From Roseobacter sp. MED193 (GTDB taxonomy: Bacteria > Pseudomonadota > Alphaproteobacteria > Rhodobacterales > Rhodobacteraceae), in the NCBI RefSeq assembly GCF_000152965.1, contig NZ_CH902583.1, forward strand, positions 3,759,948-3,823,947: a DNA stretch of 64,000 nt. The letters are read 5' to 3'. A model generated the notes under the pieces. That model searched no databases. It was given only the letters and a program-made list of their open reading frames with translations, and was not told the DNA's origin. Both the position numbers and the translations under genes were made by a program. This document shows, in pieces, positions 33,866-42,207 of this stretch. Numbering within the stretch: position 1 is the stretch's first letter; every line of letters starts with the position of its first letter.

Positions 33866-33921
33866 GCCGAATCGTTACGCAATCTTGTAGCCGAATCAAA
33901 GGCCTGTAGTGGGGATTCGGC
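33866..33921. repeat. Three GCCGAATC repeats spaced 24 bases (regulator-site candidate)
   Basis: GCCGAATC at 33866-33873 and 33890-33897 (direct) and GATTCGGC at 33914-33921 (inverted). The starts are exactly 24 bases apart. They lie between the sensor kinase and the TRAP operon, a likely binding array for the NarL-type regulator or another factor. Confidence 0.5.
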
Positions 33922-34112
33922 TGGCGAAAGGCAGGGATCGGGGGCAAAACGAGAAAAATCTGACCCCAGGGCATGTGATTCTGCGGTTTTTCTTGGGGCC
34001 TACGCAGTACTAGGTATTCACAAGTCCTACCGCACCGCTAGGCTAGCGCCACTCAAAGAGATCCGCCCGGCTACGGCTGGGCATAGGGACTACTAACGGG
34101 AGGAGCACTATT

Positions 34113-35195
34113 ATGGATCGTCGTTCTTTTTTGAAAACATCTGCGCTGGGCGGGACCGCCGCAGCTGCAACCACTTTGGCCGCACCGGCATACGCACAGG
34201 GTAAACGTACCCTGACCATGGTTACCACTTGGGGCCGCGGTCTTGCTGGCGTTTTTGACGCCGCGCAGCGTGTTGCTGACAACGTAACCGCAATGTCTGA
34301 CGGTCAGCTGACCATCGACATCAAAGCCGCCGGTGAACTGGTTGGCGCATTCGAAGTGTTTGACGCGGTATCTTCCGGTCAGGCTGACATGTACCACGGC
34401 GCCGACTACTATTTTGTTGGTCAGCATCCAGGCTATGCCTTCTTCACGGCTGTACCTTTCGGCATGACTGCTACCGAGCTGTCCAACTGGTACTATCAGG
34501 ATGGCGGGATGGAGCTGCACGACGAGCTGGGTCAGATCTTTGGTCTGAAATCCTTCCTCGGCGGCAACACCGGCGCTCAGGCGGGCGGCTGGTTCTCGAA
34601 AGAGATCAACAGCCCCGAAGACTTCAACGGTCTGAAGTTCCGTATGCCTGGCCTCGGCGGCAAAGCTCTGGGTAAACTGGGCGCCTCCGTTCAGAACATC
34701 CCTGGCTCCGAAGTGTATCAGGCGTTGTCTTCCGGTGCCATCGACGGGACCGAGTGGATTGGCCCCTGGGCGGATGAAAAAGCCGGTTTCCAGGAAATCA
34801 CCAAGACCTACTACACCGCTGGTTTCCACGAGCCAGGCGCCGGCCTGTCGGTTGCCACCAACCGTGACGTCTTTGACAGCCTGACGCCTGGTCAGCAGAA
34901 GATGATCGAAATCGCCTCTGGCGAATGCCACCAGTGGAACCTGTCTCAGTTCTTGGCCAACAACGGTGCAGCGCTGCAGCGTCTGCAGGCCGGTGGCGTC
35001 AAGGTCATGGAATTCCCTGACTCGGTCTGGGATGCGTTCGGTGCGGCTTCGAAAGAAGTCATGGACGAAAACATGGGCGACGATCTGTTCAAGAAAATTC
35101 ACGACAGCGCAATGAAGTCGATGAAATCTTCTTCCGGCTGGCAAAACCTGTCGTCTGGTGTCTACACCGCACAGCGCGACCGCGTTCTGGGTTAA
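34113..35195 (+). CDS. TRAP transporter substrate-binding protein (TakP-like)
   Basis: 360 residues with a twin-arginine signal (MDRRSFLKTSALGGTAAAA, cleavage near AYAQ). Residues match the TakP/DctP branch that binds 2-oxo acids or lactate-like carboxylates: AGELVGAFEVFDAVSSGQADMYHG, GGNTGAQAGGWFSKEINSPEDFNGLKFRMPGLGGK and SSGAIDGTEWIGPWADEKAGF. The conserved Arg in LKFRMPG normally contacts the carboxylate. It captures substrate in the periplasm for the permease encoded downstream. A strong hairpin terminator right after it likely raises its expression over the permease. Confidence 0.9.
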   Translation: MDRRSFLKTSALGGTAAAATTLAAPAYAQGKRTLTMVTTWGRGLAGVFDAAQRVADNVTAMSDGQLTIDIKAAGELVGAFEVFDAVSSGQADMYHGADYYFVGQHPGYAFFTAVPFGMTATELSNWYYQDGGMELHDELGQIFGLKSFLGGNTGAQAGGWFSKEINSPEDFNGLKFRMPGLGGKALGKLGASVQNIPGSEVYQALSSGAIDGTEWIGPWADEKAGFQEITKTYYTAGFHEPGAGLSVATNRDVFDSLTPGQQKMIEIASGECHQWNLSQFLANNGAALQRLQAGGVKVMEFPDSVWDAFGAASKEVMDENMGDDLFKKIHDSAMKSMKSSSGWQNLSSGVYTAQRDRVLG

Positions 35196-35216
35196 CCCAA
35201 CCCGACGTATCTTTTG

Positions 35217-35248
35217 GATCCCCCGCCTGGTGCGGGGGGTCCCTTTTT
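35217..35248 (+). terminator. Terminator between the TRAP binding protein and permease genes
   Basis: GGATCCCCCGC, short loop, GCGGGGGGTCC and CCTTTTT, 22 bases after the stop codon. It probably stops part of transcription so that the binding protein is made in excess. Confidence 0.8.
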
Positions 35249-35348
35249 CATTTTTGCCGCAGGCCAGAAGGCAGTGGCCGCCCACGCGATCTGCGTTGCG
35301 GGCGGGGCCGCGCTTTTACCCCGCTGCATGCAATCATCCGAGGGAACA

Positions 35349-36275
35349 ATGCAGGACGATACAGGCATTTCCTTTTTTGGCGCCCTGTTCAACGGTCTGA
35401 TCTGGCTGGTTCAGAACATCGCTGGCGCCTTCTACAATTTCGGCTACGCCGTAACCCATCCACAGCTGTGGCTTGATTGGTCCGACAAGACCTCTATCAT
35501 GCGCTTTGTCTACTATGGCGGCTCGGTGGAGTTCTTCTTTGTCGTCTTTACTCTGTTCCTGATCCTGACCGGGGTTGGCCTTTATCGCCGCCAGTTCATG
35601 TGGGGCATGGTGCGCGGCCTTGAAGGGTTTGCTAATGGCATCGGGCGGTTCTTCGCCTGGGCTGGTCTGATCATGGTGATCCAACAGATCATTATCGTCT
35701 TTATGCAGCGGATCTTTGCCCGCCCTGACATGAGCTTTGGGCTCGGGATTGCGCTGGAAAAAGATATCAGCTGGTTTGCCGAAGAGCTGAAGCTCTACAA
35801 TGCTTTGGTTGTGTGCATGTGTGTGACCTACACCTTTGTGCAGGGCGGCCATGTGCGGGTGGACCTGATTTATTCCGGCATCAGTTTCCGTGCCAAACGT
35901 GTTGTAGACATGGTGGGATCGCTGATCTTCATGATGCCTGCAGCCGTGCTGACCTGGATGTATGGTTGGTTCTTCTTGTGGCGCCACCTGATCGTGCCAA
36001 AGCCCTCGGCCTCGGACCAGCTGGACCGGCTGATTATGAAAGCCCGCGCGCTGCGCTGGAACGTGGAAACCATCGGTTTCAGTCCAAACGGCTTTAACGG
36101 CTACTTTCTCTTCAAGATCTTGCTGGTGACCTTTGCCGGCATCGTCTTTGTGCATGCTGCTGCTTTCTTCTATCGCTCCTTGCTGGAGTTCATCGAAGGA
36201 CAGGGCAGTGAAAATAAGTACCTCGACAAGGATACCCTTGGTGAGGGCGAAGAAGCCTATGAAGGCGCTCATTAA
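35349..36275 (+). CDS. TRAP transporter small permease (DctQ-type)
   Basis: 308 residues, roughly twice the usual DctQ length. Four main membrane segments are visible: about 8-30, 62-84 (FFFVVFTLFLILTGVGLY), 105-130 and 150-200 (VVCMCVTYTFVQGGHVRVDLIYSGI, then MVGSLIFMMPAAVLTWMYGWFF), plus a late one near 255-280. The R-V-D-L-x-Y motif in HVRVDLIYSGIS is typical. ATG at 35349 has GAGGGA upstream; another ATG lies at 35328. With DctM it forms the Na+-driven permease for the TakP-like receptor. Confidence 0.88.
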   Translation: MQDDTGISFFGALFNGLIWLVQNIAGAFYNFGYAVTHPQLWLDWSDKTSIMRFVYYGGSVEFFFVVFTLFLILTGVGLYRRQFMWGMVRGLEGFANGIGRFFAWAGLIMVIQQIIIVFMQRIFARPDMSFGLGIALEKDISWFAEELKLYNALVVCMCVTYTFVQGGHVRVDLIYSGISFRAKRVVDMVGSLIFMMPAAVLTWMYGWFFLWRHLIVPKPSASDQLDRLIMKARALRWNVETIGFSPNGFNGYFLFKILLVTFAGIVFVHAAAFFYRSLLEFIEGQGSENKYLDKDTLGEGEEAYEGAH

Positions 36276-36292
36276 CCTAAGGGACAGCTGAT

Positions 36293-38647
36293 ATGCTATT
36301 CGGTCTTGATGGCGTCGAACTCGGCCTGCTCATCGTATTTCTTTGCCTTTTCGGAGGCATCCTGTCCGGCTTCCCGGTGGCCTTTGCCATCGGTGGTGCT
36401 GGTATCATTTCCTTCGGGATCATCGCAGCACTGGATAGTGCTGGACTGTTGATCCACCAAGCCATTGATACATCTTCTACGGTGTATCAGGATCTGGTGG
36501 CCAGCGGGGTGAAGCCCGATGTCATTTCCGTCTTCCGATACCCGGAGCTGCCGCGCATTGCTGAACCTGTCTTTGTACAGGGTTGGGAACATGCAATGGA
36601 TCGCAATATCTCCTTTATTGTGAACCGTATGAACGAGCGCGTTCTTGCGGGTGCATCGATTGAGACATTGCTGGCGGTTTTGATGTTTGTTCTGATGGGG
36701 ATCACCCTGGAACGCTCCAAAATTGCCAATGATCTGCTGACAACAATGGCGCGGGTCTTTGGCCCATTGCCTGGCGGTCTTGCGGTCTCCATCGTTGTGG
36801 TTGGCGCCTTCCTGGCGGCCTCTACCGGGATTGTTGGTGCCACCGTTGTAACCATGGGCCTGCTGGCCTTGCCGACCATGCTGCGCAACAACTATTCGCC
36901 TGAACTGGCGACTGGTGTGATTGCGGCTTCTGGTACTCTGGGACAAATCATTCCACCCTCGATTGTGATCGTTCTGCTGGGGACACTGGCGGGCGATCTC
37001 TATTCCACCGCGCAGGAAAGCCGGGCGATGGATGCGGGCTGTTCGGATGCTTTGACCTACCTGGGTGAGCCTGCGGTTGTTTCCGTGGGCACATTGTTCC
37101 AGGCCGCCTTGCTGCCAGGGATCATGCTTGCGCTGCTCTATGCTCTCTATGCCTTTGGCTATGCTCTGCTGAACCCGGAGAAGGCACCTGCCGTGGCGCT
37201 GGAAGACAGTGGCAATGAGCCGGTCACTCGCAATGAAGCGCTGCTGTGGTTCCTCGGTGCCCCTGCTGCCTTGATTGGTGGTGCAATGCTGCTGAGCTCC
37301 TTTGGCGTCATTGGGTCGCAAAACATCACGGTTTCGGCTTTCTCCGATGCTGGCCAGACGGCCTCGTTGCGGACCAATGTTGGCCCTGATTGTCAGGCGG
37401 CAATGATTGATCTGCATGGGCAAGAGGCCTGGGATGCTGCAGTGGCTGAGCAGACTGTGATTGACGCGGCTGGCGGTGTTGCACAGGCAACCAAACTGAC
37501 TGAGGAAGAATTTGCTCAGGCGCAGGTCGACAAGATTGCGGCGGCGGCTCCGATTGGGACTGGCGTGACCATTTTGGTGATCATGCTGGGGCTTATTCTG
37601 GCCATCGGTCGCGGGGTCGCTCCATCGCGTGATACCAAACCATTGATCCTGGGGGCCATTGGTCTGCTGGTGGTGCTGCTCGTGGACGTACTGGTGATTG
37701 CCCCAACAACCTCGCCGGGGTTCACGGTTTTGTGGTTGGCGCTGCCTTTCTTGCTGGCGCTCTATGGCACCCGCGAGGCTGCGGCGCGCTGTGCAAGCAA
37801 TGATCTTATCCGGGTGGTTTTCCCACCATTGGTTCTGATCGTCGCGGTGCTGGGCTCGATCCTGGGCGGTATCACCAACCCGACGCCAGCTGCGGCGCTT
37901 GGCGCTGGTGGTGCAATCATGTTGGCGGCATATCGCAAGCTGAAGGATCAGGGCCAATCGGGCAAGATCATCATATGGGCGACTCTCGCTGTGATGGTTG
38001 CGATCCTGATCGGGGTGAACTTTGACCTGCGCATCAATCAGTCCGATGTCAGTGTTGAGAGCTGGATCGCCTTTGGCTTTGCCTATGGCGCCTATCTCTT
38101 TGCCCTGTTTGGTTTGCTCTATGGCTGCTGGGTCCTGTACAAAGGCGCGGTTCTGACGCCTATCGTGCGGGAGACAGCCAAGGTCACCTCCATGGTCTTT
38201 ACTATTCTGATCGGCTCTCAGCTGCTCAATCTGGTGGTGATTTCCTTTGGCGGTGAGCACTATATCCAGCAGTTCCTGAAGAGTTTTGACAACGAGATGA
38301 CGGTCTTCCTGATCGTGATGTTGGTCTTGTTCTTCCTGGGCTTTGTGCTCGACTTCCTCGAGATCATCTACATCGTGATCCCGATTGTCGGACCGGTGAT
38401 CTACGGCGGGTCTTTTGACCCCAAATGGGTGACCATCATGGTTGCGGTGAACCTGCAGACCTCCTTCCTGACGCCACCGTTTGGCTTTGCGCTGTTCTAT
38501 CTGCGTGGGGTTGCTCCCAAAGAGGTGACAACAGGCCATATCTATCGTGGGGTTCTGCCCTTCGTGCTGATCCAGGTGGTTGGTCTGGCGATCCTGTGGT
38601 TCTTCCCTTCGATCGTAACCATCGTACCAGCGCTGATCCCTAATTGA
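36293..38647 (+). CDS. TRAP transporter large permease (DctM-type), extended form
   Basis: 784 residues, against about 430 for ordinary DctM. The core TRAP signatures are there: FLCLFGGILSGFPVAFAIGGAG at the N-terminus, MGITLERSKIANDLLTTMARVFGPLPGGLAVSIVVVGAFLAASTGIVGATVVTMGLLALPTML, ASGTLGQIIPPSIVIVLLG, and LDFLEIIYIVIPIVGPVIYG with FLTPPFGFALFYLRGVAP near the end. Extra sequence includes a short insert at about 60-110, a soluble insert at about 341-417 (NVGPDCQAAMIDLHGQEAW) and additional membrane segments at 418-640. The long form goes with the long DctQ and the TakP-like receptor. Confidence 0.9.
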   Translation: MLFGLDGVELGLLIVFLCLFGGILSGFPVAFAIGGAGIISFGIIAALDSAGLLIHQAIDTSSTVYQDLVASGVKPDVISVFRYPELPRIAEPVFVQGWEHAMDRNISFIVNRMNERVLAGASIETLLAVLMFVLMGITLERSKIANDLLTTMARVFGPLPGGLAVSIVVVGAFLAASTGIVGATVVTMGLLALPTMLRNNYSPELATGVIAASGTLGQIIPPSIVIVLLGTLAGDLYSTAQESRAMDAGCSDALTYLGEPAVVSVGTLFQAALLPGIMLALLYALYAFGYALLNPEKAPAVALEDSGNEPVTRNEALLWFLGAPAALIGGAMLLSSFGVIGSQNITVSAFSDAGQTASLRTNVGPDCQAAMIDLHGQEAWDAAVAEQTVIDAAGGVAQATKLTEEEFAQAQVDKIAAAAPIGTGVTILVIMLGLILAIGRGVAPSRDTKPLILGAIGLLVVLLVDVLVIAPTTSPGFTVLWLALPFLLALYGTREAAARCASNDLIRVVFPPLVLIVAVLGSILGGITNPTPAAALGAGGAIMLAAYRKLKDQGQSGKIIIWATLAVMVAILIGVNFDLRINQSDVSVESWIAFGFAYGAYLFALFGLLYGCWVLYKGAVLTPIVRETAKVTSMVFTILIGSQLLNLVVISFGGEHYIQQFLKSFDNEMTVFLIVMLVLFFLGFVLDFLEIIYIVIPIVGPVIYGGSFDPKWVTIMVAVNLQTSFLTPPFGFALFYLRGVAPKEVTTGHIYRGVLPFVLIQVVGLAILWFFPSIVTIVPALIPN

Positions 38648-38674
38648 TCTGCTCGCAGTGCAAACGATAGACTG

Positions 38675-38704
38675 AAAAGGGGCTCCAGTTTGGAGCCCCT
38701 TTTT
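38675..38704 (+). terminator. Terminator of the TRAP operon
   Basis: AAAAGGGGCTCCA, loop GTT, TGGAGCCCCTTTT with a following T: a very strong intrinsic terminator 28 bases after the DctM stop. Confidence 0.9.
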
Positions 38705-38826
38705 GCTGTTGGAGGGGGCAAGAAAGCTCCAAGTTCACAGGTGACTTTACAAATTCGTATGACGCACTAACTTGGTAGGTGTTTTCCGGTGGGGGCCAGG
38801 GGGGCAAAAGAAAGGAGTGGTGTTCC

Positions 38827-39390
38827 ATGTCCTTGGTGCGAGATTGGCGTTTGGCCAAGAAGCGGTATGACGCTGCACATATCAATGCGCAAAAGCAGAT
38901 AAAATCTCTCAACAGCAAACTCACCGCTGCGCAATATTTTCTGCAAGCATTGCGCGACAATAAACTTTCAGACAAAGCCCATATGCGCAAGATTGACGCT
39001 TATCTGGATGAGTTTACCCCTGACAGTATTGAATCGATCCAGGATACTCTTTTCCGTGAGCTAGAGCGGCTGAGCGTGATTGAACAACGCCCTCAGATGG
39101 GGATCGAAAATGCGCTTGGGGATCTGGAACAGATTCTGGAAGCTGCAGAAGCGCTGATAAAGAAGGGGGATGTCTCAGCCACGCAATGGAGCCAATACCG
39201 CGAAGTCTATGATCGGGGAGCCTATCGGCTGATGGATGCGGGGGATCATCTTGAAGAATTCATAAATAAGCGGGCGAACTTGGAAGAAAAGCTGGAGCTC
39301 AGGTTGGATCATGCGGCGATTTTGAAGGGCATAAACCAAAGAAACCGGGCTGTGCATGACTATCTTCAGCGCAACGGTATTACTGGTTGA
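38827..39390 (+). CDS. Coiled-coil-like hypothetical protein (187 aa)
   Basis: AAAGGAG stands about 8 bases before the ATG at 38827. The product is almost entirely helical, with Lys/Glu/Leu heptad-like spacing (KLTAAQYFLQALRDNKLSDKAHMRKIDAYLDEF; ALGDLEQILEAAEALIKK; ANLEEKLELRLDHAAILKGINQ). It has no signal peptide or membrane segment. I do not recognise a family. It is monocistronic between the TRAP terminator and the convergent VOC gene. Confidence 0.7.
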   Translation: MSLVRDWRLAKKRYDAAHINAQKQIKSLNSKLTAAQYFLQALRDNKLSDKAHMRKIDAYLDEFTPDSIESIQDTLFRELERLSVIEQRPQMGIENALGDLEQILEAAEALIKKGDVSATQWSQYREVYDRGAYRLMDAGDHLEEFINKRANLEEKLELRLDHAAILKGINQRNRAVHDYLQRNGITG

Positions 39391-39418
39391 AAACGAGGTA
39401 GGGAGAAGGCCTGCGCCC

Positions 39419-39826
39419 TTAGTTGGCGGCGAGCTCTAGCAAATCCCAGCGGTTCCCAAAAGGATCCTGCCAGACGGCGACAATACCATAGGGTTCATAC
39501 CGTGGAAGCTCTTCAAAAGTGACACCAAGACTAAGCATCCGTGCATGATCGCGGGCAAAATTGTCTGTGGTTAGGAACAGGCCCACACGACCACCAAACT
39601 GATTACCAATGACGGCGGTTTGCGAAGCGTCCGAGGCCTGGGCGAGGATCAGACTGCCCTGGGCTGCCCCCGGCGGCAGGATGCGGACCCAGCGCTTATG
39701 ACCTTGGTCAATATCCTCTGCCAGTTGCCAGCCCAATAGATCACAGTAAAAACCAATCGCCTCGTCGTAATCAGGCACCAAGAGGGCGACAGCGTGCAGA
39801 GCCTGTTTTGCGCTTGGGGCGTTCAT
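39419..39826 (-). CDS. VOC/glyoxalase-family protein
   Basis: 135 residues with the beta-alpha-beta-beta-beta modules of the vicinal oxygen chelate fold: [28 protein letters not shown] and, in the second half, [43 protein letters not shown]. Metal-site candidates are the first His (11) and the late Glu. A small dioxygenase, isomerase or binding protein; the substrate is unknown. Its ATG overlaps the stop of bpt (4 bases), so it is cotranslated with it. Confidence 0.87.
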   Translation of the reverse strand: MNAPSAKQALHAVALLVPDYDEAIGFYCDLLGWQLAEDIDQGHKRWVRILPPGAAQGSLILAQASDASQTAVIGNQFGGRVGLFLTTDNFARDHARMLSLGVTFEELPRYEPYGIVAVWQDPFGNRWDLLELAAN

Positions 39827-40647
39827 CTACGGTGATGGGGGAGTTGCTCTGGCAGGTGTATGTTTGCCACCTGTTCAGCAATAGGATCGGTCGACAGCGG
39901 GTGGGTGCTATCAGCAAATTCGGCAGGGTCACGCATCTTTTTCCAATCACCTTGGTGATAGATCTCCAAGCCGGAAAATTTTTCTTTGTAACTCATCTTG
40001 CTGCTGCCAGGCACCCAGTAGCCCAGATAGACATAAGGAAGCCCGGTTTCCAACGCGATCGAGATGTGATCCAGGATCATGTAGGTGCCTACAGAATTCT
40101 GAGGCATGTCCGGATCATAAAATGAATAGACCATACTCAATCCATCTTCGAGAACATCCGTCAGCGAAACCGCGACAAGACCGCTGAATTGGGGCTCTGT
40201 ATATTCAATCACCCGGCTACGAATGGGCGTTTCCTCAATCATCGCAGCATATTCAAAGACATCCATATCCGCCATGCCACCGTCGGAATGGCGACTGTCC
40301 AGATAGCGCCGAAACAGGGCATACTGATCTTCGGTGGCCCAGGGCGAGGTTGCGCGGCGCTGCAAGGTGGCATTGCGTTTCAGGATACGTTTCTGGCTGC
40401 GGTTCTTTACGAAGGATCTGACATCAATGCGGGCAGACATGCAGGCCGAACAATCCGAGCAGGATGGGCGATACAGCACATTCTGTGAACGGCGGAACCC
40501 TTGATGCGACAGGCTGTTGTTCAGCTGGTCGGCGCCCTCTCCTTGCAGGGAGGTGAACAGCTTTCTTTCCATCCGGTTTTCCAGATAGGGGCAGGGCTGA
40601 GGTGCCGTGACATAGAATTGCGGAGCAATGGGAAGTGTGTGACGCAT
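39823..40647 (-). CDS. bpt: Aspartate/glutamate leucyltransferase
   Basis: 274 residues. Transfers leucine from Leu-tRNA to N-terminal Asp or Glu of proteins, marking them for ClpS/ClpAP (bacterial N-degron pathway). N-terminal [16 protein letters not shown], the cysteine cluster [18 protein letters not shown] and the acetyltransferase-like core ([46 protein letters not shown]) define the Bpt/ATE family. First gene of a two-gene unit with the VOC protein. The start MRHTLP matches usual lengths. Confidence 0.93.
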   Translation of the reverse strand: MRHTLPIAPQFYVTAPQPCPYLENRMERKLFTSLQGEGADQLNNSLSHQGFRRSQNVLYRPSCSDCSACMSARIDVRSFVKNRSQKRILKRNATLQRRATSPWATEDQYALFRRYLDSRHSDGGMADMDVFEYAAMIEETPIRSRVIEYTEPQFSGLVAVSLTDVLEDGLSMVYSFYDPDMPQNSVGTYMILDHISIALETGLPYVYLGYWVPGSSKMSYKEKFSGLEIYHQGDWKKMRDPAEFADSTHPLSTDPIAEQVANIHLPEQLPHHRR

Positions 40648-40878
40648 CTGGTGTCAGTCTAATCTGGGGCTAATCTTTAAAAAGAGGATATCTCGATCAT
40701 AAGAAACCATCTCCGGATAGCAATGGTGAAGCCACAGGATATCAACGGCACAACCGGAGGCCAAGCGGCCAATGAGACATGGTTAAAATCCGTGTCTCAA
40801 CCCAGTCTCTGGAGGCAGTAACTGAGCTTTGCGCTAGGAGGGGTCGCCTCCTATGCTGCATCTCCCAGTCGCGCAGGG

Positions 40879-41313
40879 CTAAGCGCGCCGATTGAGCATC
40901 ACGGTTCCCAAAAGCGCATCGCTCAGCCCTTGTCCCTTTGGATTGGTGAGCATCATGATGATCGAAATTACCTGCAGAACAGGTATGGCCATGGAAAATG
41001 TAAAGCCAGCAGAGTGCATGATCGCTTTCTGAGAGTCCAAACGACGCCCTGACAGGTCGCGCAACTCAATCCCGGCAAAGCGCATGCCCAGTGTTGCAGA
41101 GCTGCTGGTCAAGGTCGCGGCGCGGTAGACAAAGCCGATCACCAGATAAAGCAGCGGCCAGATGATCAATCCGACAAAGGCCGTCAAGACCACCGTAATA
41201 AGGCACAAAATGACGATCAGAAGACTATCAATAAACCACGCCACTAGGCGTTTGGGTGCGGTGAATGCGTAGAATTCGGCCTGATAATCGGGGTCGGGCA
41301 GGGAGGTCATCAT
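40879..41313 (-). CDS. RDD-family membrane protein
   Basis: 144 residues. The family pattern KRLVAWFIDSLLIVILCLITVVLTAFV (the Arg...Asp pair) marks the first membrane segment. A second segment follows (LIIWPLLYLVIGFVYRAA), then LGMRFAGIELRDLSGRRLD and a third at about 110-128. RDD proteins are small inner-membrane proteins, some linked to ion homeostasis. Upstream on the same strand is the DUF2852 gene. Confidence 0.88.
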   Translation of the reverse strand: MMTSLPDPDYQAEFYAFTAPKRLVAWFIDSLLIVILCLITVVLTAFVGLIIWPLLYLVIGFVYRAATLTSSSATLGMRFAGIELRDLSGRRLDSQKAIMHSAGFTFSMAIPVLQVISIIMMLTNPKGQGLSDALLGTVMLNRRA

Positions 41314-41400
41314 TGGTCCTTTGTGTCAGATGTAGCAAAGCGAGAGATCCGCACCCCCACCTAAGACAGGCTAAGAGTGCGGATCAAATGTGCATAGCGC

Positions 41401-41847
41401 TTAGTGAGATTTCTCAGCGCTCTCTTCGTCGCTCGCCTCTGGCGATGGCATCGTGCTGCGCTCGTCCATAAACTGGTCGAACTCGGCCTTGTCCTTGGCT
41501 TCGCGCAGGCGCTGCATAAAACTTTCAAAGTCGCTCTGTTCCTGCTCTAGGCGGCGCAGAGTGTCTTCTTTGTAGGCGTCAAAAGCGGAGTTCCCAGAGG
41601 GTTTCATCGCCGCCATGCCATGTTTGGCCCAGGGTTTGCGGTTTTGGCTGCGGCAGGATTTGTTGAACATACGTTTGCTCCAGATCATGTAAAAGAGAAG
41701 GGCGAGACCGATGGGCCAGAAAAAGACAAAGCCAAGAACCATAGCCGCGATCCAGGCGCCTTTGCCCTTCTCATCCAGCCAGGCTTCGCTGCGGGTAAAC
41801 CAGCCCTGTTGACTGTGGCCAGGGGTGGGGGAAGTCATTGCTGTCAT
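41401..41847 (-). CDS. DUF2852 membrane protein
   Basis: 148 residues. One long hydrophobic segment at about 33-56 (AWIAAMVLGFVFFWPIGLALLFYMIW) is followed by a basic stretch and a conserved SGNSAFDAYKEDTLRRLEQEQSDFESFMQRLREAKDKAEFDQFMDER, the DUF2852 signature. The C-terminus is acidic and Ser-rich. Function unknown; common in alphaproteobacteria. Its upstream region has a promoter flanked by twin 19-base dyads. Confidence 0.85.
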   Translation of the reverse strand: MTAMTSPTPGHSQQGWFTRSEAWLDEKGKGAWIAAMVLGFVFFWPIGLALLFYMIWSKRMFNKSCRSQNRKPWAKHGMAAMKPSGNSAFDAYKEDTLRRLEQEQSDFESFMQRLREAKDKAEFDQFMDERSTMPSPEASDEESAEKSH

Positions 41848-41898
41848 GTTTCGTCTCCAGGGTTTGCAGTCTTGCGACTAGGTAACTGTGGGTGTGGA

Positions 41899-41917
41899 AT
41901 GTAAATCCCGTTCACAT
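41899..41917. promoter_or_regulatory. Operator-like 19-bp dyad, copy 1
   Basis: ATGTAAATCCCGTTCACAT: an inverted repeat with arms ATGTAAA and TTCACAT (one mismatch) about 52 bases before the DUF2852 ATG. It lies just downstream of the candidate promoter. Confidence 0.5.
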
Positions 41918-41925
41918 TACTGCAT

Positions 41926-41954
41926 ATCGGAGTGGCAGGGGGTGTGTTCAAGCC
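41926..41954 (-). promoter_or_regulatory. Candidate promoter of the DUF2852 gene
   Basis: On the minus strand TTGAAC, 17 bases, GATATG, positioned between the two dyads. The -10 match is weak; the position relative to the gene and dyads supports it. Confidence 0.4.
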
Positions 41955-41957
41955 TGC

Positions 41958-41976
41958 ATGTAAATCTTTTTTACAT
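41958..41976. promoter_or_regulatory. Operator-like 19-bp dyad, copy 2
   Basis: ATGTAAATCTTTTTTACAT: a perfect 7-base inverted repeat (ATGTAAA/TTTACAT). Its centre is 59 bases from the centre of copy 1. Confidence 0.55.
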
Positions 41977-42031
41977 TTGATATTTAAGTATTTGAAATTA
42001 TTCGTTATAATTCGGTTATTGAATCTCATGA

Positions 42032-42133
42032 TCAATGCTGCGGGTCTCGCTTCCACAGGTTAAGGAGAGCGACAAGGGTAAGCAGAATTAGCAGAAGAAC
42101 ACCTAAAATGGAGGCTAACAACAGTTCGAGCAT
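42032..42133 (-). CDS. Candidate 33-residue single-span membrane peptide
   Basis: A short minus-strand frame starting MLELLLASILGVLLLILL and ending NLWKRDPQH. Residues about 2-26 form one very hydrophobic, Leu-rich membrane segment, and the tail is short and positively charged. GGAG lies 9 bases before the ATG. The arrangement resembles small inner-membrane proteins (for example oxidase subunits or type I toxins). It is too short for statistical support, so it may be chance. It lies upstream of the DUF2852 gene on the same strand. Confidence 0.45.
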   Translation of the reverse strand: MLELLLASILGVLLLILLTLVALLNLWKRDPQH

Positions 42134-42164
42134 TGCGCGAATCTCCGGGAATGAAAAAGACCAA

Positions 42165-42186
42165 TGCCCGCAAGCATGGGCTTTTT
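42165..42186 (+). terminator. Plus-strand terminator-like hairpin with no upstream plus-strand gene
   Basis: GCCC, loop GCAAGCAT, GGGC followed directly by TTTTT; outer AAAAAG could extend the pairing. All neighbouring genes are on the minus strand, so it would end an unseen plus-strand RNA or be incidental. Confidence 0.4.
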
Positions 42187-42207
42187 GAAGGTGATTTAAA
42201 GGGGTGT

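Noticed and set aside
34071..35285. Minus-strand frame of 404 codons
   Set aside because: Shadow of the TRAP binding-protein gene.
36296..38539. Long minus-strand frame of 747 codons
   Set aside because: Antisense shadow of the TRAP large permease; composition is rich in His/Gln/Arg as expected of a shadow.
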